DNA of 64,000 nucleotides. It comes from Streptomyces sp. CB00316. Its GTDB lineage: Bacteria; Actinomycetota; Actinomycetes; Streptomycetales; Streptomycetaceae. The stretch lies in the NCBI RefSeq assembly GCF_001905595.1, contig NZ_LIXI01000005.1:710676-774675 (forward strand), given 5' to 3'. Below, in pieces: positions 1-7,272 of this stretch. The position numbers and the translations under genes are program-made. The first letter of the stretch is position 1. Each line of letters starts with the position of its first letter. Under the pieces are notes generated by a model, which worked only from the letters and a program-made list of their open reading frames with translations, was not told the origin of the DNA and searched no databases.

Positions 1-434
1 AGGTCACCGTCCTCGCCGTCGTTCCTCCCATTGTGCGCGACCGCGTCGCCGTACCCCTCCTCGTCGTCCTCGATCTCGGCCACGAACGGGCCGTCCTCGT
101 CATCCTCGTCGTCGTCCCAGCCCTCCGCGTCGGGGTCGTAGCCGACGCTCTCGCTGCTCCAGGAGGCCTGCGCGAGCTCGACCCCGGGCACCTCGTTGAC
201 CAGGTCGAACGGGTCGATCAGCGAGGCGAGGGCCTCTGCTCCGTCTGCCCGGACGGTGGCCTCGGCATGCATCCGCTCCTCGGCGGTGTCGCTCTCGGTG
301 ATGCCCGAAACCGGCTCCCCGTACTCGGCGGCGATGGATTCGAGGGCGGTGCCGGTGAGGGCGTCGAGGTCGGTGACCTCCAGCACCATCTCCACCCGGA
401 CGCGAACAAACCTGGATGTCTCTTCTGTGCTCAT
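1..434 (-). CDS. Acidic conserved hypothetical protein (3' end cut by window edge)
   Basis: The reading frame starts at an ATG at 434 and stays open for 144 codons to the left edge, so the C-terminus is missing. The N-terminal 90 residues mix charged and hydrophobic positions and read like a small folded alpha/beta domain. From about residue 100 the chain becomes strongly acidic, with Asp/Glu runs around residues 103-128. There is no signal peptide, membrane segment or motif I recognise. It is transcribed away from the sortase substrate at 543. I believe it is a conserved streptomycete protein of unknown function and do not assign a role. Confidence 0.7.
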   Translation of the reverse strand, partial: MSTEETSRFVRVRVEMVLEVTDLDALTGTALESIAAEYGEPVSGITESDTAEERMHAEATVRADGAEALASLIDPFDLVNEVPGVELAQASWSSESVGYDPDAEGWDDDEDDEDGPFVAEIEDDEEGYGDAVAHNGRNDGEDGD

Positions 435-542
435 ACTCCGGAGCGTATGGCTCATCCCGGCCACGACTTTCCTCCGACCCGCTGCTTTGCTTAGCATCGG
501 TCCACGGGGCTAACTCATGGTTGTCGCAAGGGGATCGAAACT

Positions 543-860
543 GTGTCCGTCACTCGTCGCACACTCCTGACCGCCACCGCCGCAGGAACGCTGCTGGCCG
601 CTCTCTGGTTCGTCCCGTCGGCCAACGCGACCGTCGAAACCGCCTCGCAGAGCGGCGTGGCCCCCGCGTCCGGCACGGCGTCCGGCCAGGGTGCGCAGCC
701 CGCCGCCGAGGAGGCCGCAGCGCCGCAGCTCGCCGAGACCGGACCGGGGGTGGACACCACCCCGTATCTGATCGGCGGCACGGCGCTGCTCGGCCTCGGC
801 GCCGGCTTCGTGACCTACTCGGTGCGCCGTTCCGGGACCGGAGCCCGCCCGGCGATCTGA
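543..860 (+). CDS. Small cell-wall-anchored surface protein (LAETG sortase substrate)
   Basis: This 105-residue protein has an N-terminal signal sequence (Arg-Arg followed by a hydrophobic stretch, probable Ala-X-Ala-type cleavage near residue 28), an Ala/Gly/Glu-rich middle of about 40 residues, then the sorting motif LAETG at about residue 63, a hydrophobic segment and a short Arg-containing tail. LAxTG is the pentapeptide known for class E sortases of Streptomyces, which anchor long chaplins and other surface proteins. The mature exposed part is only about 35 residues, so it is more likely a spacer or surface-coat protein than an enzyme. The GTG at 543 gives a complete signal peptide. It is convergent with hutH across a shared terminator. 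Confidence 0.85.
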   Translation: MSVTRRTLLTATAAGTLLAALWFVPSANATVETASQSGVAPASGTASGQGAQPAAEEAAAPQLAETGPGVDTTPYLIGGTALLGLGAGFVTYSVRRSGTGARPAI

Positions 861-875
861 GCCCGTACCCGCGAA

Positions 876-909
876 AAGGGCTGCCACACCCCCCGGTGCG
901 GCAGCCCTT
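876..909. terminator. Bidirectional terminator between the surface-protein gene and hutH
   Basis: A 15-bp stem (876-890 with 895-909, one G-T pair) encloses a CCCC loop. It lies between the ends of two convergent genes (860 and 930), so it can serve both strands. Confidence 0.85.
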
Positions 910-929
910 CGTGTGTGTAAGGGGCCGGC

Positions 930-2489
930 TCAGGCCAGCGGCCCCGTGACCGGCTCCACGGCCGCGACCAGACGCCCCTCCCGTACGAACGTGTCGGCGG
1001 CGGCCAGGTCCGGCGCGAGGAAGCGGTCCGGGCCCGGGCCCTCGGCGCCGGCCGCCCGCAGCGCGGCCACGGCGGCCTGCGAGGCGGGGGCCGGGGTGAG
1101 GCCCTCGGCGGCCCGGATCTCCACGGCGCGCGTCGCCGCGTACAGCTCGACGGCGACGATCCGGGCCAGGTTGTCCACGGCGGTACGGAGCTTGCGCGCG
1201 GCCGACCAGCCCATGGAGACGTGGTCCTCCTGCATCGCGGAGGACGGGATGGAGTCGGCGGAGGCGGGGACCGCGAGCCGCTTCATCTCGCTGACCAGCG
1301 CGGCCTGGGTGTACTGGGCGATCATCAGGCCCGAATCGACCCCGGCGTCGTGCGCGAGGAACGGCGGCAGGCCGTGCGAGCGGTTCTTGTCGAGGAGGCG
1401 GTCGGTGCGGCGCTCGCAGATCGAGCCGAGGTCGGCGGCGACGATCGCGAGGAAGTCCAGGACGTACGCGACGGGCGCGCCGTGGAAGTTGCCGTTGGAC
1501 TCCACCCGGCCGTCGGGCAGGACCACCGGGTTGTCGACCGACGAGGCCAGCTCGCGGCCCGCGACCACGGCCGCGTAGTCCAGGGTGTCGCGGCCGGCGC
1601 CGTTGACCTGGGGGGCGCAGCGTACGGAGTAGGCGTCCTGCACCCGGGGCGCGTCGCCTGTGACGTCGGCGTGCCGCCCCGTCAGCCCCGAACCGGCCAG
1701 CACCCGCAGCATGTTGTCCGCGCTGACGCCCTGGCCGGGGTGCGGGCGGATGGCGTGCAGCTCGGGGGCGAGGACCTTGTCCGTGCCGAGCAGCGCCTCC
1801 AGGGAGAGGGCGGCGGTGATGTCGGCGGAGGTGTAGAGGTTACGCAGGTCGGCGAGGGCCATGACCAGCATGCCGAGCATGCCGTCGGTGCCGTTGAGGA
1901 GGGCCAGGCCCTCCTTCTCGCGCAGCTCCACCGGGGTGATGCCGTGCGCGGCGAGCAGCTCGCCGGCCGGGCGGACCGTGCCGTCGGGGCCCTCCGCGTC
2001 ACCCTCGCCCATCAGGGTGAGCGCGCAGTGCGAGAGGGGCGCGAGGTCGCCGGAGCAGCCGAGGGAGCCGTACTCGTGGACGACGGGCGTGATCCCCGCG
2101 TTGAGCACGTCCGCCATGGTCTGCGCGACCTCCGGGCGTACGCCGGTGTGGCCGGAGGCGACCGTCTTGAGCCGGAGGAACATCAGCGCGCGCACGACCT
2201 CGCGCTCCACGCGGGGGCCCATGCCCGCCGCGTGCGAGCGGACGATGTTGCGCTGGAGCTGCGCGCGCAGCTCCGTGCTGATGTGGCGGCTGGCGAGGGC
2301 GCCGAAGCCGGTGGAGACGCCGTAGACCGGCTCCGGCTTCGCTGCGAGCGCGTCCACGATGAGACGGGAAGCGGCCAGCGCGTCCACGGCGGCGGAGGAG
2401 AGCTCCACCCGGGCGCCGTGGCGGGCCACGGCGACGACGTCCTCAGCGGTGGTTCCGGACGTCCCCACCACGACAGTGTGCATATCCAT
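930..2489 (-). CDS. hutH: Histidine ammonia-lyase
   Basis: HutH deaminates L-histidine to trans-urocanate, the first step of histidine breakdown. The 519-residue length is normal. The tripeptide that cyclises into the electrophilic MIO prosthetic group is visible at residues 145-147 in the context GSLGCSGDLAPLSH; here it is Cys-Ser-Gly instead of the Ala-Ser-Gly of most family members, which I recall as typical for streptomycete HutH. The conserved N-terminal YGVSTGFG (about residues 56-63) with its catalytic Tyr is present. No other hut gene is adjacent, which fits the scattered hut genes of Streptomyces. A second in-frame ATG at 2483 is an equally possible start. Confidence 0.95.
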   Translation of the reverse strand: MDMHTVVVGTSGTTAEDVVAVARHGARVELSSAAVDALAASRLIVDALAAKPEPVYGVSTGFGALASRHISTELRAQLQRNIVRSHAAGMGPRVEREVVRALMFLRLKTVASGHTGVRPEVAQTMADVLNAGITPVVHEYGSLGCSGDLAPLSHCALTLMGEGDAEGPDGTVRPAGELLAAHGITPVELREKEGLALLNGTDGMLGMLVMALADLRNLYTSADITAALSLEALLGTDKVLAPELHAIRPHPGQGVSADNMLRVLAGSGLTGRHADVTGDAPRVQDAYSVRCAPQVNGAGRDTLDYAAVVAGRELASSVDNPVVLPDGRVESNGNFHGAPVAYVLDFLAIVAADLGSICERRTDRLLDKNRSHGLPPFLAHDAGVDSGLMIAQYTQAALVSEMKRLAVPASADSIPSSAMQEDHVSMGWSAARKLRTAVDNLARIVAVELYAATRAVEIRAAEGLTPAPASQAAVAALRAAGAEGPGPDRFLAPDLAAADTFVREGRLVAAVEPVTGPLA

Positions 2490-2565
2490 ATTCAGCAGCG
2501 TACGGATTGAAACCCGCTATGTCACTAGTGGTTCAGCACTGGGCCCCTTACAGCTTCACCGGCAC

Positions 2566-3720
2566 CTACGGCCGGTTGCCACGCAGCCTGCGCCGGTCGT
2601 GCGCCGACTTCGGCGGGGAGTCGGCGAGCCGGATGACCTCACCGTCCCGCCCGGCCACCACCGGCCGCGGCGAACGGGCGGCCTTGGCCCGGTACTGGGC
2701 GGCGTCCGCCAGCCGGAACAGCCGGCGGGCCGAGCGCACCGGGCCGATCGGGTCGCCGGTCGACGCGACCCCGCAGGCGACCCCGTTGCCGAGCTCGATC
2801 ACCGCCGCCCGGTCGCAGAGCTCGGTGGCCACCCCGACCACGTCGTCCGCCTCGGGCCCGTCCGCCACCAGGCAGAACTCGTCGCCGCCGAGCCGGGCGG
2901 CCAGCGCGTCCGGGAGCATCGCCCCGCAGAGGGAGAGCACCGAGCCGAAACGTTCCAGCAGGCGGTCGCCGACCGCGTGCCCGTGGGTGTCGTTCACCGC
3001 TTTCAGGCCGTTCAGGTCGCAGACGACCAGACTGACCACGACCCCCGCGGTACGGTGCGCCTCGACCGCCTCGTCGAGCCGGATGTCGACGGCCCGGCGG
3101 TTGGCGAGGCCGGTCAGCGGGTCGGTGAAGGCCAGCTTGCGGACCTCCTCCAGCCGTTCGGTCTGGGCGATCCCGGAGGCCACGACGGCGGCGAGCACGG
3201 TCGCGAAGTTGGCGTCGTCGCGGTCGAAGACCGGCTTCCCGGCCGGGCGCGCCACATACAGCTCGCCCCAGGCCCGTCCGTGCAGCACGATCGGCGCGAC
3301 CACGCAGCAGCCCCGGCCGCGCCGCCGCAGCGCCGCCACCCGCTGGTGGCAGTACGGGCGGGCGCCGCGGGCCGGGCCACCCGCGCCGGGCAGACCGTCG
3401 GCGGTCTCCACCCAGGCGTCGGGCTCACCGCCGCCGGCCCAGCGTTCGTGCAGGAACTCGGTGATTTCCGGGAACTCGTGGACCGGGTAGGCCTCCTCCT
3501 CGGGGAACTCCTCCTCCCCCTCGGCCCGCTGCCCCGCGTTGACCAGGACCCGCAGCCTGCCCCGGTCCCGCTCCCACACGGAGAGCGCGGCGAAGCTGCC
3601 GCCCAGCGCCTCACAGGCCCCCAGCGCGGCCGCCCGCCACGATTCGCGCGGCGTGTAGGCCGCGGCCATCGTCTGCGCCAGCGAGACCACGGCCCTCAGC
3701 CGAGCATCGTCTTCACCCAT
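2566..3720 (-). CDS. GAF-GGDEF diguanylate cyclase
   Basis: The predicted role is synthesis of cyclic di-GMP from two GTP. The first 190 or so residues look like a GAF-type sensory domain. The C-terminal GGDEF domain begins near FTDPLTGLANRR, has the metal-binding DLNGLKAVND segment and an intact LGGDEF signature, so it should be active. The residues in front of GGDEF (LPDALAAR) do not match the RxxD inhibitory I-site at the usual spacing, so product feedback at that site is unlikely. There is no membrane segment. It appears to correspond to SCO4931 of S. coelicolor, named CdgE in some papers (from memory). A -10-like TAAGCT six bases before the ATG suggests a leaderless mRNA. Confidence 0.88.
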   Translation of the reverse strand: MGEDDARLRAVVSLAQTMAAAYTPRESWRAAALGACEALGGSFAALSVWERDRGRLRVLVNAGQRAEGEEEFPEEEAYPVHEFPEITEFLHERWAGGGEPDAWVETADGLPGAGGPARGARPYCHQRVAALRRRGRGCCVVAPIVLHGRAWGELYVARPAGKPVFDRDDANFATVLAAVVASGIAQTERLEEVRKLAFTDPLTGLANRRAVDIRLDEAVEAHRTAGVVVSLVVCDLNGLKAVNDTHGHAVGDRLLERFGSVLSLCGAMLPDALAARLGGDEFCLVADGPEADDVVGVATELCDRAAVIELGNGVACGVASTGDPIGPVRSARRLFRLADAAQYRAKAARSPRPVVAGRDGEVIRLADSPPKSAHDRRRLRGNRP

Positions 3721-3732
3721 TTATCCAGCTTA
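3721..3732 (-). promoter_or_regulatory. -10 element of a leaderless promoter for the diguanylate cyclase
   Basis: Reading the minus strand, TAAGCT (3732-3727) is followed by six bases and then the ATG at 3720, which puts the expected transcription start on the A of the start codon. The roughly 50 bp upstream are unusually AT-rich for this genome. Confidence 0.5.
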
Positions 3733-3814
3733 TGTAGATTTGTTCCCTTTTGATCAGTTTGATGCGCACCTAATTTCCGGCGTCACGCGGCGGGCAGCCA
3801 GAGAGGCGGACGCG

Positions 3815-4627
3815 TCACTCACCCGGCCACTGCGGGCTCCGCTTCTCGTTGAAGGCGGCCACGCCCTCGGCCCGGTCCCCGGAGAAGGCCACCGACCGCC
3901 AGGCCGCGTCCTCCACCTCCAGGCCCGCCCGCAGGTCGAGCCCGTGCCCCAGCCGGAGCGCCTTCTTGGCCGCCCGCAGCCCGACCGGCGAGTTGGCGGC
4001 CATCCGGGCCCCCAGCGCGAGGGCCTCCTCCCGGTCCCGGCCCGCCGCGACCAGCTCGTCCACCAGGCCCAGCTCCCGCGCCTCGGCCGCCTCCACCCGG
4101 CGGGCGGTGAAGACCAGCTCGGCGGCGCGTGCCGCCCCCACCCGGCGCGGCAGGAGCTGCGTACCGCCGCCGCCCGGGATGACGCCCACGGACACCTCGG
4201 GCAGCCCGACCACGGCGGTGGCGTCGGCGACGATCACGTCGCAGGCGAGGGCCAGCTCGAAGCCGCCGCCGAGGGCGAACCCGTGCACGGCGGCGATCGT
4301 CGGCATCGGCAGCTCCAGGACACCGGTGTAGGCGGCCCGGGCGGTGGGCCGCTGGCGTACCAGCTCGGCATCCGTGAAGGAGTTCCGCTCCTTGAGGTCG
4401 GCGCCCACACAGAAGGCCCGCTCATGGCTGGAGGTGAGGACGGTGACGCGGACGTCCCGGTCGGCGCCGAGCGCCTCGCAGGCGGCGGCGATGGAGCGGG
4501 CCATGTCGGTGGAGACCGCGTTCATGGCCTTCGGCCGGTCGAGAACCAGCTCGGCCACGTGCTCCTGGCCCGCGTGCCGCCGTACGGCGACGAACTCCCC
4601 GAACCGCTGCTCGGACGTGACGGTCAT
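3815..4627 (-). CDS. Enoyl-CoA hydratase/isomerase family protein
   Basis: A 270-residue crotonase-fold protein, the usual length. The oxyanion-hole segment ERAFCVGADLKER (about residues 69-81) and the second oxyanion strand HGFALGGGFELALACD (about 114-129) are clear, as is the Pro-Glu-Val-Gly-type segment LPEVSVGVIPGGGG carrying the catalytic acid position. It should hydrate a trans-2-enoyl-CoA in fatty-acid or branched-chain amino-acid breakdown; substrate cannot be read from sequence. The ATG at 4627 has an AGGGGTG ribosome-binding site. It is not coupled to its neighbours, although propionyl-CoA carboxylase genes 3-4 kb away would use products of such pathways. Confidence 0.9.
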   Translation of the reverse strand: MTVTSEQRFGEFVAVRRHAGQEHVAELVLDRPKAMNAVSTDMARSIAAACEALGADRDVRVTVLTSSHERAFCVGADLKERNSFTDAELVRQRPTARAAYTGVLELPMPTIAAVHGFALGGGFELALACDVIVADATAVVGLPEVSVGVIPGGGGTQLLPRRVGAARAAELVFTARRVEAAEARELGLVDELVAAGRDREEALALGARMAANSPVGLRAAKKALRLGHGLDLRAGLEVEDAAWRSVAFSGDRAEGVAAFNEKRSPQWPGE

Positions 4628-4751
4628 GACTGCACCCCTGTCGGTCGACTGCCGGTGAACGCCGGTTAACGAGCGTTGTCGACAGGGATCCTAGACAGGG
4701 CGCACGGGGAACCGACAGGGCGAGCCGGACCCGAGCACGTGAAGGCGGGGC

Positions 4752-5951
4752 TCAGGACCCCGTCTTCCCCCTCCGCGCCAGCAGCCACGGCTCCACGACG
4801 CCCAGCCCGCGCACCGGCCGCTGCCACATCGGCTGGAGCCCGAAGCGGTACGTGGGCAGGGGTGGCTCCTCGACCGCCTCGCGGCCCTCCTTCTCGGCCA
4901 GCCGGGCCCGCTCGGCGGAGGCCGCGACCTCTTCGGCGGCCTGGGCCTCCGACTCCGGGGCGTCCCCGTGCCGGACCAGCTCCTTGGCGAACGCCCCGTC
5001 CACCAGGACGGCGTCCTTCGGAGCTATCGAGGTGAGCCGGCTGGCGAGGTTCACCGTGGTTCCGAAGACGTCGCCCATGCGTGTGGTCACCGTGCCGAGG
5101 GCGATGCCGACGCGCAGCGCGGGCATCGTCTCGTCCTGGGACATCGCCTCGATCAGCCGGAGCGCTATCTCGGCGGCGGTGCCCGCGTCGTCGGCGGCGA
5201 AGAGCACCTCGTCGCCGAGGGTCTTGATGAGCCGTCCCCCGTGCGCGGCGACCAGGTCGGCGGCGGTCGTCTCGAAGGACTCGACCAGCTCGCCGAGCTC
5301 CTCCTCCTCCAGCCGCCGGGTCAGCCGGGTGAAGCCGACGAGGTCCGCGAAGCCGACGGCGAGGCGCCGGTCCACCATCTCGTCGTCGTCCGCCGCCTGC
5401 ACGACCCGCCCGGTCGCGGCGGCCAGCTGGCGCCGCCACACGTAGACGAGGAACTCCTGGAGCTCCGGCAGCAACAGCTCGACCAGCGGATATGTGACCT
5501 CGGTACGCGTCATCCCCGGCTCGGGCGGCTCGGTGAGCCCCTCCAGGAACGAGTCGATCTGCCACTCCGCCAGCCGCGCGGTGGTCTGCCCGGTGGAGCG
5601 CGCCACCTGGATCGCCATCGGCTCGCTGAGCAGCCCCGCCTCCACCAGACCGGCGAGCCGGCGCAGGGCCAGGACGTCGGCCTCGGTGAGCGCCTTGGCC
5701 TGGCCGATGTCGGCGAAGCCCATGGCCCGCCAGAAGCGGGAGGCCAGGTCCATGGAGACCCCGGCGGTGCGGGCGGCCTGGAAGGGGGTGTAGCGGCGGT
5801 CGGCCCCGAGGATCAGCGCTTCGAGGCGGATCGCGAGGGGGTCGTCGGTCGGTTCGGCCGTGTGGTCGACCTCGTGATGCGGGGTGGCATGGACCGAGGA
5901 GTCCGACGGGGGCTCCTCGCCCGCGCCGGACGTCGTGTCGCCGACGGTCAC
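4752..5951 (-). CDS. cya: Class III adenylate cyclase
   Basis: Cya makes cAMP, which in Streptomyces is needed for normal germination and development. The 399-residue protein has an N-terminal region of about 190 residues with a helix-turn-helix-like, four-helix pattern typical of the streptomycete enzyme (no membrane spans), and a C-terminal class III catalytic domain from about residue 195. Both metal aspartates are present (FADLVGFT and LGDEVLF), as is the transition-state Asn/Arg segment NLASRLT. The GTG at 5951 has an AGGAGG six bases upstream. Its leader carries a 25-bp-period direct repeat, listed separately. Confidence 0.92.
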   Translation of the reverse strand: MTVGDTTSGAGEEPPSDSSVHATPHHEVDHTAEPTDDPLAIRLEALILGADRRYTPFQAARTAGVSMDLASRFWRAMGFADIGQAKALTEADVLALRRLAGLVEAGLLSEPMAIQVARSTGQTTARLAEWQIDSFLEGLTEPPEPGMTRTEVTYPLVELLLPELQEFLVYVWRRQLAAATGRVVQAADDDEMVDRRLAVGFADLVGFTRLTRRLEEEELGELVESFETTAADLVAAHGGRLIKTLGDEVLFAADDAGTAAEIALRLIEAMSQDETMPALRVGIALGTVTTRMGDVFGTTVNLASRLTSIAPKDAVLVDGAFAKELVRHGDAPESEAQAAEEVAASAERARLAEKEGREAVEEPPLPTYRFGLQPMWQRPVRGLGVVEPWLLARRGKTGS

Positions 5952-5990
5952 CAGCCGCCTCCTGCCCGTTCCCTGCGCACTGCCTGCCGA

Positions 5991-6032
5991 TCTGTCGCTG
6001 ATCGCCCAACAGTGGTCTGTCGCTGGATCGCC
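5991..6032. repeat. Direct repeat in the cya leader
   Basis: TCTGTCGCTGATCGCC (5991-6006) recurs as TCTGTCGCTGGATCGCC (6016-6032), differing by one inserted G, with a 25-bp offset. It lies 40-81 bp upstream of the cya start, where a regulator could bind in tandem or where the leader mRNA could form alternative structures. Confidence 0.7.
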
Positions 6033-6100
6033 TCAACAATACGGCAGGTGTGCCCTAGCTCACGTCCTTGGTCGCCCGATACGGGTGCGTCGCGCGTGAC

Positions 6101-6129
6101 ATCCACCGGTAACGCGGTATCCACCGGTA
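6101..6129. repeat. Short direct repeat between birA and cya
   Basis: The 11-mer ATCCACCGGTA occurs at 6101-6111 and 6119-6129, an 18-bp offset. It sits in the 240-bp space between the start of cya and the end of birA, upstream of cya. Confidence 0.55.
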
Positions 6130-6191
6130 CGGCCATCGGGTGGATCCGGCGCGCACCGAGGGGCTCTCCGCCCCGTTCCCCGACCGGATTC

Positions 6192-7064
6192 TCAGGTCAG
6201 CCCGCCCGCCGCCCCCCGCAGGTGCACGATGTCCCCGGCCGACACCGGCTGCTGGAGCCCGTCGTCGGTGGAGAGCACCAGGCGCCCGTCGCCGTCGATC
6301 GCCACGGCCTGCCCGACCACCGAGTTCCCGCCCGGCAGCTCGGCCCGTACGGTCCGGTCCAGGGTCGCGCACCCGGCCGCGTACGCCGCCTGGAGCCCGC
6401 TCGCGGCAGCGTCGCCGCCGGCGCCCTTCCACCCCCCGTACCAGTGCTCCAGCGAGCGCAGGACGGCCCGCAGCAGGGTCTCCCGGTCGGTGGAGACGGC
6501 TCCGGCGAGCGCGAGCGAACCGGCGGTGGGGGCGGGAAGCTCGTCGGCGCGCAGCGAGACGTTGATGCCGAGGCCGACCACGATGCCGTCCCCGGCGAAC
6601 TCCCCGAGGATGCCGCCGGCCTTGCGTTCCTCCCCCTCCACCGTGACCAGCAGGTCGTTGGGCCACTTGAGTGCCGTGTCGACGCCCGCCGACTTGGCGA
6701 GGCCGGCCGCGGCGGCCACTCCGGCGAGCAGCGGCACCCACCCCCACCGCTCCACGGGTACGTCGTCACCGGGCTCCAGGTACACCGAGAAGAACAGCCC
6801 GGAACGCGGCGGCGCGGTCCAGCTCCGCTCCAGCCGGCCGCGCCCGGCGGTCTGCTCCTCGGCGACCAGGACCGTGCCCTCGGCCAGGCCTTCGGAGCGG
6901 GCCCGCTCCGCGAGGTCGGAGTTGGTCGATCCGGTGGTCTCCACGACCTCCAGCTCGCGCCAGAGCGACTCGGGCCGCAGCAGCCCGCGGCGCAGCGCGG
7001 TCACGTTCAGGGGCGGCCGGTCCAGGTCCGACCAGCGGTTGTGTGACGCATCCGGTGGTGTCAT
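6192..7064 (-). CDS. birA: Biotin--[acyl-CoA-carboxylase] ligase
   Basis: BirA activates biotin with ATP and attaches it to the lysine of a biotin carboxyl carrier domain; the obvious client is the alpha subunit at 10782-12536. The ligase signature GRGRLERSWTAPPRSGLFFSVYL is seen near residues 76-98, followed by the KWPNDLLV segment and the C-terminal SH3-like domain (RLVLSTDDGLQQPVSAGDIVHL). There is no N-terminal DNA-binding domain, so this is a ligase only and not a repressor. I chose the ATG at 7064, which has an AGGGTGG upstream; a GTG at 7073 would add three residues. It is divergent from pccB. Confidence 0.92.
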   Translation of the reverse strand: MTPPDASHNRWSDLDRPPLNVTALRRGLLRPESLWRELEVVETTGSTNSDLAERARSEGLAEGTVLVAEEQTAGRGRLERSWTAPPRSGLFFSVYLEPGDDVPVERWGWVPLLAGVAAAAGLAKSAGVDTALKWPNDLLVTVEGEERKAGGILGEFAGDGIVVGLGINVSLRADELPAPTAGSLALAGAVSTDRETLLRAVLRSLEHWYGGWKGAGGDAAASGLQAAYAAGCATLDRTVRAELPGGNSVVGQAVAIDGDGRLVLSTDDGLQQPVSAGDIVHLRGAAGGLT

Positions 7065-7123
7065 GCAAGCCACCCTAGGTGTGGCAAAGGACGCACTGCC
7101 TTTCCGGAGGCGCGCCGATACCC

Positions 7124-7197
7124 TACGAGTCAGTAGCCGGAGAGTCGCGTACGAGCGTTGCGTGACCAGAGGTTACGAGCCAGTAGCCGCAGAGTCG
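7124..7197. repeat. 24-bp direct repeat upstream of pccB
   Basis: Two 24-bp copies, 7124-7147 and 7174-7197, share 22 of 24 bases around the core CAGTAGCCG and are offset by exactly 50 bp. They lie in the 208-bp divergent birA/pccB intergenic region. Confidence 0.8.
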
Positions 7198-7272
7198 GAC
7201 AGGCGACCGGTCAGTCCCCCCGTGACCGCCACCGTTCGTCGTCCCCGTGACCAGGCAGGGAGCCGCCCCCCG

